Of a stretch of DNA of 64,000 bases, positions 1-8,353 are shown in pieces. Position 1 is the stretch's first letter; each line of letters opens with the position of its first letter. A program made the translations under genes and the position numbers. Source of the DNA: Lentimicrobium sp. L6 (GTDB lineage: Bacteria; Bacteroidota; Bacteroidia; Bacteroidales; UBA12170); the NCBI RefSeq assembly GCF_013166655.1, contig NZ_JABKCA010000003.1:62001-126000 (forward strand), in the 5' to 3' direction. The notes beneath the pieces are model-generated. The model worked only from the letters and a program-made list of their open reading frames with translations, did no database searches and had not been told where the DNA came from.

Positions 1-480
1 TAGCGCTCCTCTAAGAAAATGGGAGGTGCTATCTGTTAAATAGAATTGATAGGGGGAGGCGGCTTCCGAACCTAATATTTGATAGGTGATTCCATAAACA
101 TCTAATTCCGGGTTCAAATACATTTGTTCATTAATGGCATTGGCTTTAGGAATATGTTTATTCATCATTTTATGAACATCATTTAAAAGAGTATCCAGAT
201 TATTAATGATGGGTTTGTAACTGATATGTAATTTTGCTTTGAACTTTGGGTAACTGATATTGATCCAATATTTTTCAGGATCAATTCTTGGCGGAATAAT
301 ATTGGCATAGGTAGAAACATCGAAGCTATAGGGATAGTTAGTAGCCTGAAATCTTTGATATTTATTGGCAGGTAACTCTATTCTGAAATATCCCCTAGGT
401 TTAGGCTGGTAGTCGTTTTGGCAATTCGAGAATACGAGTATAATAACCAATCCGATAATAATATTTCCAAATGCTTTCAA
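1..480 (-). CDS. gldD: GldD, gliding-motility lipoprotein (3' end outside window)
   Basis: Partial gene of 160 visible codons. It starts at a TTG codon (complement of 478-480) preceded by a strong AAGGAGGAA ribosome site that overlaps the stop of gldE. The N-terminus is a lipoprotein signal with a hydrophobic run ending in FSNC, followed by the Pro/Arg-rich start PKPRGYFRIELP that I associate with GldD. GldD is an outer-envelope lipoprotein needed for gliding and type IX secretion in Flavobacterium. The adjacency to gldE, the known gene order, strongly supports the call. The C-terminus runs off the left edge. Confidence 0.85.
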   Translation of the reverse strand, partial: MKAFGNIIIGLVIILVFSNCQNDYQPKPRGYFRIELPANKYQRFQATNYPYSFDVSTYANIIPPRIDPEKYWINISYPKFKAKLHISYKPIINNLDTLLNDVHKMMNKHIPKANAINEQMYLNPELDVYGITYQILGSEAASPYQFYLTDSTSHFLRGAL

Positions 481-481
481 T

Positions 482-1828
482 TTATTCCTCCTTATGCTCA
501 ATGAATACTTTAATCTTTTTTATTCTTTTGTAATCTAGTGTAATAACCTCAAAAGTATATTGATGGTGCATCACTTTCATTCCTTTCTTGGGAATGTTTC
601 CATATAACTCCAAAACAAGCCCAGCTATTGTGTCGTAGTCACCTTCAACTTCATCAAAAATATCATCGTCAATCTTTAATACTTTACAAAAATCGTTGAT
701 AGAAGTTTTGGCTTCAAATACATAAGTGTAATCATCAATTTTTTCAAAGTCTACATCTGATTCTAAATCATCAAATTCATCATTGATTTCGCCCACTATT
801 TCTTCTAGAATATCCTCTAAAGTTACTAAGCCTGAAGTTCCTCCATATTCGTCTACAACAATAGCAAGGTGGATCTTCTTTTGACGGAACTCTTGTAGCA
901 ATTCGTTTATTTTTTTGTTTTCAGGAACGAAGAATGCTGGTCTTATCAATTCTTGCCATTCAAAATTAGGTTTTTCATTTAAATATGGAAGTAGGTCTTT
1001 AATATAGAGGATGCCTTTAATCTGGTCTAGTGATTCTTTATAAACAGGAATTCTACTATATCCAGATTGTATCAGTAATTTCAATATGTCAGCATATTCA
1101 TCTTCTAGATCTATGGCAGATATGTCAACTCTCGCTTTCATGATTTCAGAGGTTTCCATATCGGAGAATTTTACAATTCCCTTTAGCATGCTTTTTTCTT
1201 CTTCGTAGGTGATGTCACCACTTGTCAACTCAATAGCATCATCCAATTCGCTTTTGCTAATGTCATGACCTTTTTTTGAGATTCTTCGGTCAACTACAGA
1301 AGTGCTAAAAGCCAATATTCTGCTAAGTGGTTTTATGGCATTATGAATGATGTAGATAGGATTTGACACCTGAAGCGCAAATCGTATATTGTATTGATTG
1401 GCGTATACTTTTGGTGTGATTTCTCCCAATAGAAGTAAGAGAAAAGTAACAATGACCACTTCAATAATAAACCCAAGAATTGGAAAGCCAGAAAAATTAA
1501 ATACCATACCAGTGATATAGGCAGATAAGATTACAATGGCCACATTTATAAAGTTATTGGCTATTAAGATGGTGGCTAGTAATTGTTTAGGTTTGTTTAG
1601 AAGTTTGATGATTCTTTGACTTTTGCTGTTGTCCATCACATATATTTCTTCTAATTGGCTACTGCTTAAAGAAAAGAATGCGGTTTCGCTACCCGAAATT
1701 AATGCGGAAATCATTAAAAGAAAAAACAGTCCCAGTAGGGCAAAATATAGGCTAAAGTCCGTGGGAGCGTGAAAAATAGAATTCAGTAGGATAAATAAAC
1801 CCGGTAAAGGATCGTCAATTTGTTCCAA
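482..1828 (-). CDS. gldE: GldE, CNNM/CorC-type membrane protein with CBS pair
   Basis: 448 residues. Residues about 20-170 form a DUF21/CNNM-type block of hydrophobic segments, followed by two CBS domains (about 230-355; SGYSRIPVY and VDEYGGTSGLVTLEDILEEIVGEI are recognisable in pieces) and a C-terminal CorC_HlyC domain (about 365-445). Such proteins are inner-membrane proteins resembling hemolysin C/CorC transporters; the Bacteroidota member next to gldD is GldE, which supports gliding/type IX secretion. The stop lies 1 nt before the gldD start, so the two are one operon. A TATTTTTG -7-like box lies at 1854-1861. Confidence 0.88.
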   Translation of the reverse strand: MEQIDDPLPGLFILLNSIFHAPTDFSLYFALLGLFFLLMISALISGSETAFFSLSSSQLEEIYVMDNSKSQRIIKLLNKPKQLLATILIANNFINVAIVILSAYITGMVFNFSGFPILGFIIEVVIVTFLLLLLGEITPKVYANQYNIRFALQVSNPIYIIHNAIKPLSRILAFSTSVVDRRISKKGHDISKSELDDAIELTSGDITYEEEKSMLKGIVKFSDMETSEIMKARVDISAIDLEDEYADILKLLIQSGYSRIPVYKESLDQIKGILYIKDLLPYLNEKPNFEWQELIRPAFFVPENKKINELLQEFRQKKIHLAIVVDEYGGTSGLVTLEDILEEIVGEINDEFDDLESDVDFEKIDDYTYVFEAKTSINDFCKVLKIDDDIFDEVEGDYDTIAGLVLELYGNIPKKGMKVMHHQYTFEVITLDYKRIKKIKVFIEHKEE

Positions 1829-1932
1829 TGTAATTGAGTGTTGATTATGAATGCAAAAATAAGTGTTTTTATATTAGATTTCTTAATGCAGGAAAAAAAA
1901 TATGAATTCTTTTTTTTTAATGGGAGAAGTAC

Positions 1933-2724
1933 CTATTTGCCTAGTACAAAGTAGGCTGTGGTAGTTAAGAAATCACGTAAATAGGGGATGCCAGATATTA
2001 TAGCAGATTGTTTTCGAGCCTGTAGACCAAATTTATATTTATAATTGGGGTTGATCAGGTAAAACTGTTTTTTGAGTACTTTGAGTTGGGCTTTTTTTGA
2101 AATTCTATAAAATCTGTTGATGCTTATCTGGGTATCTTTCACTTCTAGTAATCCGTCAACAACTCCTTGTCTTTTATCACCCATCTTTAACATGGTTTTG
2201 TATATTGGCCGTGGTAAGATATGATAGTAAGGGAGTTTTGAAAGCCACTTGTTTTGTAACATCTGCTGGTGACCACCAAAAGGCATACACCAAGGTGGCA
2301 TTCCTATAAAAATAATTCCATTTTCATTTAACAATGAAGCCAACTGCTTTAGCATTTTCTCCTGATCATGAACATGTTCTATCACATCTTTGAGAATAAT
2401 TAAATCAAAACCTTGTCCCAATTCTTCTTTGGTGATATCATGAATGTCTTTATTGAAGAATCGTACTTTATTTTGAGAAATTTCCTCAGCCATAAACTCT
2501 TTGGCTAGTTTTACTCGTCCACTACTTAATTCTATACCTACGGCATGATGTCCAATTTCAGTAAAAGCCTTTAACACGCCAGCCTCCGCAGAACCTACTT
2601 CACAAATGCTTAATGGTTTCTTTTCTCCAAGAAACTCCTCCACAAAAGGAATGATATAATCTCTACTGTGCTCAAATTGCTGATTGAAATAAACTGCTTT
2701 CTTGGTATGGAAATCGAAGGCCAT
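1933..2724 (-). CDS. Class I SAM-dependent methyltransferase
   Basis: 263 residues. A Rossmann-type methyltransferase is indicated by motif I (ICEVGSAEAGVL, about residues 40-51), an acidic motif II (VGIELS) and the post-motif LIILKDVIEHVHD, which is typical of Methyltransf_11/23 proteins. The C-terminal half has the PPWCMPFGGHQQ segment seen in membrane- or glycan-associated methyltransferases, but the substrate cannot be read from sequence. It is monocistronic, with a TACTTTTG -7 box at 2744-2751. It may act on polysaccharide or a quinone-like compound; this is open. Confidence 0.72.
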   Translation of the reverse strand: MAFDFHTKKAVYFNQQFEHSRDYIIPFVEEFLGEKKPLSICEVGSAEAGVLKAFTEIGHHAVGIELSSGRVKLAKEFMAEEISQNKVRFFNKDIHDITKEELGQGFDLIILKDVIEHVHDQEKMLKQLASLLNENGIIFIGMPPWCMPFGGHQQMLQNKWLSKLPYYHILPRPIYKTMLKMGDKRQGVVDGLLEVKDTQISINRFYRISKKAQLKVLKKQFYLINPNYKYKFGLQARKQSAIISGIPYLRDFLTTTAYFVLGK

Positions 2725-2743
2725 GATTCATTATTGTTTGCAG

Positions 2744-2751
2744 CAAAAGTA
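2744..2751 (-). promoter_or_regulatory. -7 box TACTTTTG for the methyltransferase
   Basis: On the minus strand this reads TACTTTTG, matching the Bacteroidota TAnnTTTG element, 19 nt upstream of the ATG at 2724. No clear -33 TTG was found at the usual distance. Confidence 0.4.
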
Positions 2752-2841
2752 ATCTTTATTTAGAATTTACAGTTAAGATAGACATGCCGAATTATTCAAA
2801 ATCTTGTTAATTCTTATTAGAAAGAATAATAAATTCACTTT

Positions 2842-3378
2842 TTAGAAATTGAATCCGATTACAATAGGAGTAATTAATACCTCGAAAACAGTTTCTTCTA
2901 TTGATTGTTGATGATTCCCATCGTTGTCGTATTCATTATGATAATCATAGTACATTACTCCATGAATTCTTAATCCAAACTGAAATCTTTTATAATGGTA
3001 AAATCCTGCTGCACTAAAGCCATAATTTAATCCAATAATATCATTGAAACCATCCATGGTTCCTAATGATATCTCAGGACCTATATCAATATGGAATTTT
3101 TCTGGAAATAAAAACCTGTATTGAATTTGTAATGTGATGAGGTCAATAATATCAAAATCAATATATGTGGAAATTGGAAATCGAAATCCTATACCCGTTT
3201 TTAATCGGGCACCTACTCCAAATTGTTCAGAAAATCTATAGGTGTAATCATATGAAACTGCTAATGGCTCTAATGAAAAACTATGTTGATTTTTTTGTGT
3301 GAAAAATGAATAATCTTTATCCTGTGAATAGAGGTTAATAGTAATGATACTAAACAGAATTAATAGTGTTTTTTTCAT
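2842..3378 (-). CDS. Exported beta-barrel-like hypothetical protein
   Basis: 178 residues from the preferred start (a further in-frame ATG lies at 3402). The preferred start gives a clean Sec signal peptide (MKKTLLILFSIITINLYSQ), and a TACTTTTG promoter box at 3400-3407 overlaps the upstream ATG, which excludes it. The mature part is rich in aromatic/Gly alternating segments (for example GVGARLKTGIGFRFP and FQFGLRIHGVMYYDY) and ends in a phenylalanine (VIGFNF), as expected for a small outer-membrane barrel. Specific function unknown. Confidence 0.6.
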   Translation of the reverse strand: MKKTLLILFSIITINLYSQDKDYSFFTQKNQHSFSLEPLAVSYDYTYRFSEQFGVGARLKTGIGFRFPISTYIDFDIIDLITLQIQYRFLFPEKFHIDIGPEISLGTMDGFNDIIGLNYGFSAAGFYHYKRFQFGLRIHGVMYYDYHNEYDNDGNHQQSIEETVFEVLITPIVIGFNF

Positions 3379-3399
3379 GTTATTCCTTTTCAATAATAT

Positions 3400-3407
3400 C
3401 AAAAGTA
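3400..3407 (-). promoter_or_regulatory. -7 box TACTTTTG, decides the start of the exported protein
   Basis: TAnnTTTG match on the minus strand, 21 nt upstream of the chosen ATG at 3378. It overlaps the alternative ATG at 3402, which would not be transcribed. Confidence 0.45.
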
Positions 3408-3527
3408 GAGAAAAATGACGGGTTTGTTAAATCAGGGATGAATATTAATAAATTATTGGCTATTATCAGCTCAATGAAGTCATTTCTAGATTAGAAATTA
3501 TTATTCGCGTTTTCAAGGCTTTTATAT

Positions 3528-3535
3528 TAAATTTG
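3528..3535 (+). promoter_or_regulatory. -7 box TAAATTTG for leuS
   Basis: TAnnTTTG match about 110 nt upstream of the leuS ATG; the long leader contains the TTAGTGCC repeats at 3574-3607. The -33 element is not obvious. Confidence 0.4.
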
Positions 3536-3573
3536 CGCCCTTAAAATAGACTACAATCAGCTATTTAAATTTC

Positions 3574-3607
3574 TTAGTGCTTCTTTGTGCCTTAGTGCCT
3601 TAGTGGC
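3574..3607. repeat. Short reiterated CTTAGTGCC/CTTTGTGCC block in the leuS leader
   Basis: The leader contains CTTAGTGC, TTTGTGCC, TTAGTGCC and TTAGTGGC in quick succession. A related reverse-complement string, AAAGGCACAAA, lies just downstream of leuS at about 6472-6482. I recognise this kind of CTTTGTGCCTTAGTG string as a dispersed intergenic repeat of bacterial genomes; copy number here is unknown. Confidence 0.4.
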
Positions 3608-3646
3608 AATAAAAGTAGATTAGCTAATAATAAAGATAATAACAGC

Positions 3647-6430
3647 ATGGAGTATAACTTTAACGAAATAGAAAAAAAGTGGCAAGCCTATTGGGCAGAA
3701 CACAAGACTTTTAAAGCAGAAATAAAAAAAGACAAGCCTAAGTTTTATGTCTTAGATATGTTTCCTTATCCTTCTGGTGCTGGACTACATGTGGGCCATC
3801 CTCTAGGATATATTGCCTCTGATATTTATTCTCGTTATAAAAGAAACAAAGGTTTCAATGTTTTGCATCCAATGGGATATGATGCTTATGGTCTTCCTGC
3901 TGAGCAATATGCCATTCAAACAGGAACACATCCTGCTGTTACTACAGAAAAGAATATTGCTCGTTATCGTCAGCAGTTAGACCAAATTGGTTTTTCTTTC
4001 GATTGGGATAGGGAAGTAAGAACATCCGACCCACAATATTACAAATGGACACAATGGACTTTCATTCAATTATTCCATTCCTATTTTAATAATGAGACCA
4101 ATAAGGCTGATAAAATTGAAACTCTGGTTGCGAAATTTGAAGCTGAAGGAAATAACAATGTAAATGCAGCCACTTCTCAAGAAGAGATTTTTACTGCTGA
4201 AGATTGGAAAGCAAAATCAGAATTTGAGCAGCAAGAATTATTGATGAATTATCGTTTGGCTTATTTGGCCAATACAACTGTGAATTGGTGTCCAGCTTTA
4301 GGTACCGTACTTGCTAATGATGAAGTAAAAGAAGGATTATCAGAAAGAGGAGGTCATCCAGTTGAGAAACGAATGATGAAACAGTGGTTGCTACGAATTA
4401 CTGCTTATTCTCAACGTTTGCTAGATGGTTTAAATACCATCGATTGGAGTGATTCTTTAAAAGAAACGCAACGCAACTGGATTGGTCGTTCCGAAGGAGC
4501 TTCTGTAGATTTTGAAGTAAAGGGAGTTGAGGAGAAGATAGAAGTATTTACTACTCGTCCTGATACTCTATTTGGAGCAACTTATATGGTTTTAGCTCCT
4601 GAACACGAATTGGTATCTCAAATCACCACTGATGAGCAAAAAGCAGAAGTAGAAGAATATGTGACCTGGGCTAAAAATCGTTCTGAAAGAGAGCGTATGT
4701 CAGAAGTAAAAACCGTAAGCGGGAAATTCACTGGTGGTTACGGAATCAATCCTCTAACAGGGCAAGAAATTCCAATTTGGGTAGCTGATTATGTATTGAT
4801 GGGTTATGGAACGGGTGCTATTATGGCGGTTCCTGCACACGATACTCGCGATTTTGCTTTTGCTAAACATTTTGAATTACCTATTGTTCAAGTGGTGAGC
4901 CAAGAAGGAGAAGAACCAACTGACCCAGCAACTTGGGAAGATTCTTACGATTCTAAAGATGGAATTTCTATCAATTCTGGTTTCTTAACCGGAATGAAAA
5001 CGAAAAAAGCCATTAAAGCTGCCATCCATAAAGTAAAAGAAATGGGAATTGGCGAAGGCACCATCAATTACAGATTGCGTGATGCTATTTTTAGTCGTCA
5101 AAGATATTGGGGAGAACCATTCCCAGTTTATTATAAAGATGGAATGCCTCAAACCTTAAATGAGGACCAACTTCCATTAGAATTACCAGAAGTAGATAAA
5201 TATCTTCCTACAGAAAGCGGTGAGCCACCATTGGCCCGAGCTACCAATTGGAAAACTGAGGAGGGTTATCAGTTAGAGACCAATACTATGCCTGGTTTTG
5301 CTGGTTCTAGTGCCTACTATTATCGCTATATGGATCCTAATAATCAGAATGAGTATTTCTCAAAAGAAGCTATCGATTATTGGCAAAATGTAGATTTATA
5401 TCTAGGTGGTGATGAGCATGCAACTGGACACTTATTATATTCTCGTTTCTGGGGAATGTTTCTTTTCGATTTAGGTTTAACTGTAAAAGCTGAGCCTTTC
5501 CAGAAATTGATTAATCAAGGGAAAATTCAAGGACGTTCAAGCTTTGTGTATAGAGTGAATGGTACCAATAAGTATGTCAGCTTTGGATTAAGAAAAGAAT
5601 ACCAAACTACTCGTTTACATGTAGATATCAGTTTTGTAAATAATGATGTGTTAGATACAGAGGCTTTCAAAGCATGGAGAGCAGAGTATGCCGATGCAGA
5701 ATTTATTTTAGAGGATGGTAAATATGTTTGTGGTTGGGAAGTTGAGAAAATGTCCAAGTCCAAATATAATGTTCAGAATCCTGATGATTTAATTGAGAAG
5801 TATGGCGCTGATACTTTCCGTTTATATGAAATGTTCCTCGGGCCTCTAGAGAGTCATAAACCTTGGGATACCAATGGGATTGAAGGTGTCTTCCGCTTTA
5901 TGCGTAAGTTCTGGAGATTATTCCACAATGAGCAAAACGAGTTTGAGGTGAGTGATGCTGAGCCAACCAAAGCTGAGTTGAAAATCCTTCACCAAACCAT
6001 TAAGAAAGTAGCCGACGATATTGAGCGTTTCTCGTTTAATACCACAGTGAGTCAGTTTATGATTTGTACCAATGAGCTTACAGATTTAAAATGCAATAAG
6101 AAGGCTATTCTTGAACCACTTACCATTTTAATTGCAAGTTATGCGCCTCATATTGCTGAGGAATTATGGCAGAATTTTGGTCATCAAGAAAGTATTTCAG
6201 AAGCGGAATATCCAACATTTGTTGCAGAACATGTAGCTGAAAATAATTTCTCTTACCCTGTTTCCTTTAACGGAAAAATGAGATTTAAAATGGAATTAGC
6301 AGTGACCATGAACCCAAAACAAGTGGAGGAGGCTGTGTTAAATAGCCCAGAAGCTGAAAAGTGGTTACAAGGAAAAGCTCCTAAGAAAGTGATTGTGGTG
6401 CCTAAGCGTATTGTGAACATTGTGATTTAA
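3647..6430 (+). CDS. leuS: Leucyl-tRNA synthetase
   Basis: 927 residues, normal for Bacteroidota LeuRS. It attaches leucine to tRNA-Leu in the cytoplasm. The class Ia HIGH motif is HVGH at residues 48-51, and KMSKS is at residues 701-705, just after an insertion that separates the tRNA-binding part. The central editing (CP1) domain is recognisable from [19 protein letters not shown] and the [11 protein letters not shown] motif. The C-terminal anticodon-binding region follows. The gene stands alone, with a candidate -7 box at 3528-3535 and a strong hairpin terminator just downstream. Confidence 0.98.
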   Translation: MEYNFNEIEKKWQAYWAEHKTFKAEIKKDKPKFYVLDMFPYPSGAGLHVGHPLGYIASDIYSRYKRNKGFNVLHPMGYDAYGLPAEQYAIQTGTHPAVTTEKNIARYRQQLDQIGFSFDWDREVRTSDPQYYKWTQWTFIQLFHSYFNNETNKADKIETLVAKFEAEGNNNVNAATSQEEIFTAEDWKAKSEFEQQELLMNYRLAYLANTTVNWCPALGTVLANDEVKEGLSERGGHPVEKRMMKQWLLRITAYSQRLLDGLNTIDWSDSLKETQRNWIGRSEGASVDFEVKGVEEKIEVFTTRPDTLFGATYMVLAPEHELVSQITTDEQKAEVEEYVTWAKNRSERERMSEVKTVSGKFTGGYGINPLTGQEIPIWVADYVLMGYGTGAIMAVPAHDTRDFAFAKHFELPIVQVVSQEGEEPTDPATWEDSYDSKDGISINSGFLTGMKTKKAIKAAIHKVKEMGIGEGTINYRLRDAIFSRQRYWGEPFPVYYKDGMPQTLNEDQLPLELPEVDKYLPTESGEPPLARATNWKTEEGYQLETNTMPGFAGSSAYYYRYMDPNNQNEYFSKEAIDYWQNVDLYLGGDEHATGHLLYSRFWGMFLFDLGLTVKAEPFQKLINQGKIQGRSSFVYRVNGTNKYVSFGLRKEYQTTRLHVDISFVNNDVLDTEAFKAWRAEYADAEFILEDGKYVCGWEVEKMSKSKYNVQNPDDLIEKYGADTFRLYEMFLGPLESHKPWDTNGIEGVFRFMRKFWRLFHNEQNEFEVSDAEPTKAELKILHQTIKKVADDIERFSFNTTVSQFMICTNELTDLKCNKKAILEPLTILIASYAPHIAEELWQNFGHQESISEAEYPTFVAEHVAENNFSYPVSFNGKMRFKMELAVTMNPKQVEEAVLNSPEAEKWLQGKAPKKVIVVPKRIVNIVI

Positions 6431-6441
6431 TTTGTTTTGCT

Positions 6442-6460
6442 CCCTGAGCTTGTCGAAGGG
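6442..6460. repeat. REP-like palindromic 19-mer CCCTGAGCTTGTCGAAGGG
   Basis: CCCT and AGGG arms surround a GAGCTTGTCGA core, right after the leuS stop. I recognise this string as one that recurs in intergenic DNA of many unrelated bacteria. It is GC-rich compared with its surroundings. Confidence 0.55.
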
Positions 6461-6483
6461 CGCAAAGCTATAAAGGCACAAAA

Positions 6484-6525
6484 AAAAAGAGATGTCATCG
6501 CAAAAGTCGATGGCATCTCTTTTTG
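6484..6525. terminator. Rho-independent terminator after leuS
   Basis: Inverted repeat AAAAAGAGATG-CATCG / CGATG-CATCTCTTTTT with a short loop around 6501-6507, flanked by A and T runs. It can end leuS transcription on the plus strand and looks symmetric enough to act in both directions. Confidence 0.8.
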
Positions 6526-6540
6526 CGTTTTATTACTTGA

Positions 6541-6720
6541 AACTGAGGGGTCAAAGTCTTGAGTAAAGCGAAAGGATTGAGGCCCTAGGATATGAAAGAT
6601 AAAACCAAGGATGCTGCCCCTTCGTGTATTTCTACTAAGTTCAATGTAAACCTCAGGGCTATCACCCTTTACATCAAACTAAGGGATTAAAGCCTTGAAT
6701 ATGCGAAAGGAAGTTTTACC
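6541..6720. repeat. Degenerate intergenic repeat block, left of the AAA ATPase gene
   Basis: No gene is visible. The stretch carries short related words: GGGGTCAAAGTCTT (6547-6560), AGGATTGAGGCCCT (6573-6586), CCAAGGATGCTGCCCC (6605-6620), CCTCAGGGCTATCACCCTTT (6651-6670) and AAGGGATTAAAGCCTT (6681-6696). The same words in a similar order occur to the right of the ATPase gene at 8085-8277. The spacing is uneven and the copies are imperfect, so it is an eroded repeat rather than a CRISPR array. Confidence 0.6.
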
Positions 6721-6771
6721 CTGAATTTAGGAATCTGAAAAGAAACAGTAGCTCGATATTTTGTTAGTATG

Positions 6772-6831
6772 TAATAAAAAACTTACTAATAAAAAACTTA
6801 CTAATAAAAAACTTACTAATAAAAAACTTAC
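6772..6831. repeat. Tandem repeat, four perfect 15-bp copies
   Basis: TAATAAAAAACTTAC occurs four times head to tail (6772-6786, 6787-6801, 6802-6816, 6817-6831) with no mismatch. The array ends 9 bp before the -33 TTG of the AAA ATPase promoter, so it occupies the upstream-element position. Perfect identity suggests recent expansion and possible length variation by slippage. Confidence 0.9.
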
Positions 6832-6840
6832 ATATATTAC

Positions 6841-6871
6841 TTGATAATCCATGTTGAATGACCTATCTTTG
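6841..6871 (+). promoter_or_regulatory. Promoter of the AAA ATPase gene
   Basis: TTG at 6841-6843, a 20-nt spacer and TATCTTTG at 6864-6871: a full match to the Bacteroidota -33/-7 pattern. The ATG follows 17 nt after the -7 box. Confidence 0.7.
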
Positions 6872-6888
6872 TGATAAATATTTGATAG

Positions 6889-8025
6889 ATGAAAATTCCT
6901 TTTGTATATGGTAAGTTAGCACTTTTTTCTGATTTCACTGACAGAGAAACGGAATTAGAAAGGCTTGTAAATAACTTTAAATCAGGCGTTAATACTATGC
7001 TTATTTCTCCTAGGCGATGGGGTAAGTCTTCTTTGGTGGTGAAGGCTGCAGATCGAGTTATTGCTAAAAACAAAAAAGTAAAGGTTTGTTTTATTGATGT
7101 GTTTGAGGTAAGAACTGAAGCTCAGTTTTATCAAGTTTTGGCAGAGGCCGTTATGAAGGTGACTACATCTAGAATTGATGAAATAGGGGGGTATTTGCAA
7201 AGATTCATGTCGAAACTACTTCCTAAAATTAGTTTCAGTCCGGATAATATGCAAGAAATATGCCTAGCATTCGATTGGAAAGATTTGCAAAAACATCCGT
7301 CAGAAGTTTTAGATCTAGCCGAAAAAATGGCCATTGAAAAGAAAATAGAAATAGTTTTGTGTTTTGATGAATTCCAAAATATAGCTGCTTTTGAACATCC
7401 TTTAGCATTTCAGAAGAAACTACGCTCTCATTGGCAAAAACATCAAAAAGTGAGTTATTGCTTATATGGTTCTAAGCGACATATGATGATGGATATATTT
7501 ACTTCTCCCTCAATGCCATTTTATAAGTTTGGAGATGTCTTTTTTTTAGAAAAGATAAAAGAAGATAAATGGGTGCCTTTTATTCAAAGTAAATTTTTAG
7601 AAAGCAAAAAAAAGATACATGAAAAAGATGCTCGACTAATAGCACAATTAGTAGAGAACCATCCATACTATGTACAGCAATTGGCACAACTGACTTGGCT
7701 AAGAACCATAAACACCTGTAAATCTCCATCTATACACGATGCTCATGATACCTTGATGCTTCAATTATCGCTATTGTTTCAAAATATCACGGATTCATTG
7801 TCAATAATGCAGGTTCATTTTCTGAAGGCTTTGGTAAACGGAGAAACAAGATTAAGTTCAAAAAAAATTTTGGACACTTATGATTTAGGTTCCTCAGCAA
7901 ATATCTCACAGCTTAAAAAAGCCTTAGCAAATCGTGAAATCATTGATATTGTTACAAACGAAGTGAATTTTACTGATCCCGTTTATAAAGCTTGGTTAAA
8001 GAAATATTATTTTAAAATAAAATAG
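6889..8025 (+). CDS. AAA ATPase of the ATPase_2 (archaeal-type/STAND-like) family
   Basis: 378 residues. The Walker A is SPRRWGKSSL (residues 40-49) and the Walker B is VLCFDE with D160-E161. A winged-helix-like C-terminal part (about 300-378: RLSSKKILDTY, LGSSANISQLKKAL, FTDPVYKAWL) fits the ATPase_2 (PF01637-like) architecture. These NTPases are common, often multicopy, in Bacteroidota and archaea; their cellular role is not settled. It is monocistronic, lies between two blocks of degenerate repeats, and its promoter abuts a 4 x 15 bp tandem array, which suggests a dispersed or variable accessory gene. No partner gene that would make it a clear defence system was seen. Confidence 0.8.
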   Translation: MKIPFVYGKLALFSDFTDRETELERLVNNFKSGVNTMLISPRRWGKSSLVVKAADRVIAKNKKVKVCFIDVFEVRTEAQFYQVLAEAVMKVTTSRIDEIGGYLQRFMSKLLPKISFSPDNMQEICLAFDWKDLQKHPSEVLDLAEKMAIEKKIEIVLCFDEFQNIAAFEHPLAFQKKLRSHWQKHQKVSYCLYGSKRHMMMDIFTSPSMPFYKFGDVFFLEKIKEDKWVPFIQSKFLESKKKIHEKDARLIAQLVENHPYYVQQLAQLTWLRTINTCKSPSIHDAHDTLMLQLSLLFQNITDSLSIMQVHFLKALVNGETRLSSKKILDTYDLGSSANISQLKKALANREIIDIVTNEVNFTDPVYKAWLKKYYFKIK

Positions 8026-8084
8026 GCAAGATTTAGTGATGGAATATATGGATTACTTGGAATTCCAAGGACACTATCTCTAGC

Positions 8085-8277
8085 TATAATCCAGTTGAAC
8101 CAAAAGGGAATTGAGGCCTTAGTTTCCTATAACACTCATCAAAAATATCAAGGACGCTATCCCCTCATGCTTTAAGGTAACTTAAGGGATCAAAGTCCCA
8201 AAGGGGATTGAAGCCCTGGTATCAGGAAGACAAATCAAGGACACTATCCCATCGTACCTCAGGGCTATCATCCTTTA
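8085..8277. repeat. Degenerate intergenic repeat block, right of the AAA ATPase gene
   Basis: No gene is visible. Repeated words: CCAAGGACACTATCTC (8085-8100), AAGGGAATTGAGGCCTT (8104-8120), ATCAAGGACGCTATCCCC (8147-8164), TAAGGGATCAAAGTCCC (8183-8199), AGGGGATTGAAGCCCT (8202-8217), ATCAAGGACACTATCCC (8234-8250) and CCTCAGGGCTATCATCCTTTA (in two parts, 8257-8277). They match the block at 6541-6720 in the same orientation. Confidence 0.6.
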
Positions 8278-8298
8278 GTTAATACATATTAAAAAGAA

Positions 8299-8330
8299 AA
8301 AATCCACTCAACATAGGCTAAGTGGATTTT
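8299..8330. terminator. Bidirectional terminator between the AAA ATPase gene and hutU
   Basis: Perfect 10-bp stem AAAATCCACT (8299-8308) / AGTGGATTTT (8321-8330) with A-rich and T-rich flanks, placed between convergent genes. Confidence 0.75.
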
Positions 8331-8353
8331 CTAGATTTAAAATGATGGTGTAA

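Noticed and set aside
5527-5763. Open reading frame on the minus strand inside leuS
   Set aside because: It lies antisense to a well-conserved catalytic region, has no own promoter and no recognisable protein features; a shadow frame.
6889-8025. An anti-phage ATPase defence system or an insertion sequence
   Set aside because: The ATPase is alone, with no nuclease or effector partner, and no transposase-type motif or terminal repeats delimit it.
8147-8277. Repeated GGGATTGAAGCCC-like words suggested a small CRISPR array
   Set aside because: The units differ in sequence and spacing (23-46 bp), are short imperfect palindromes, and no cas genes lie nearby.
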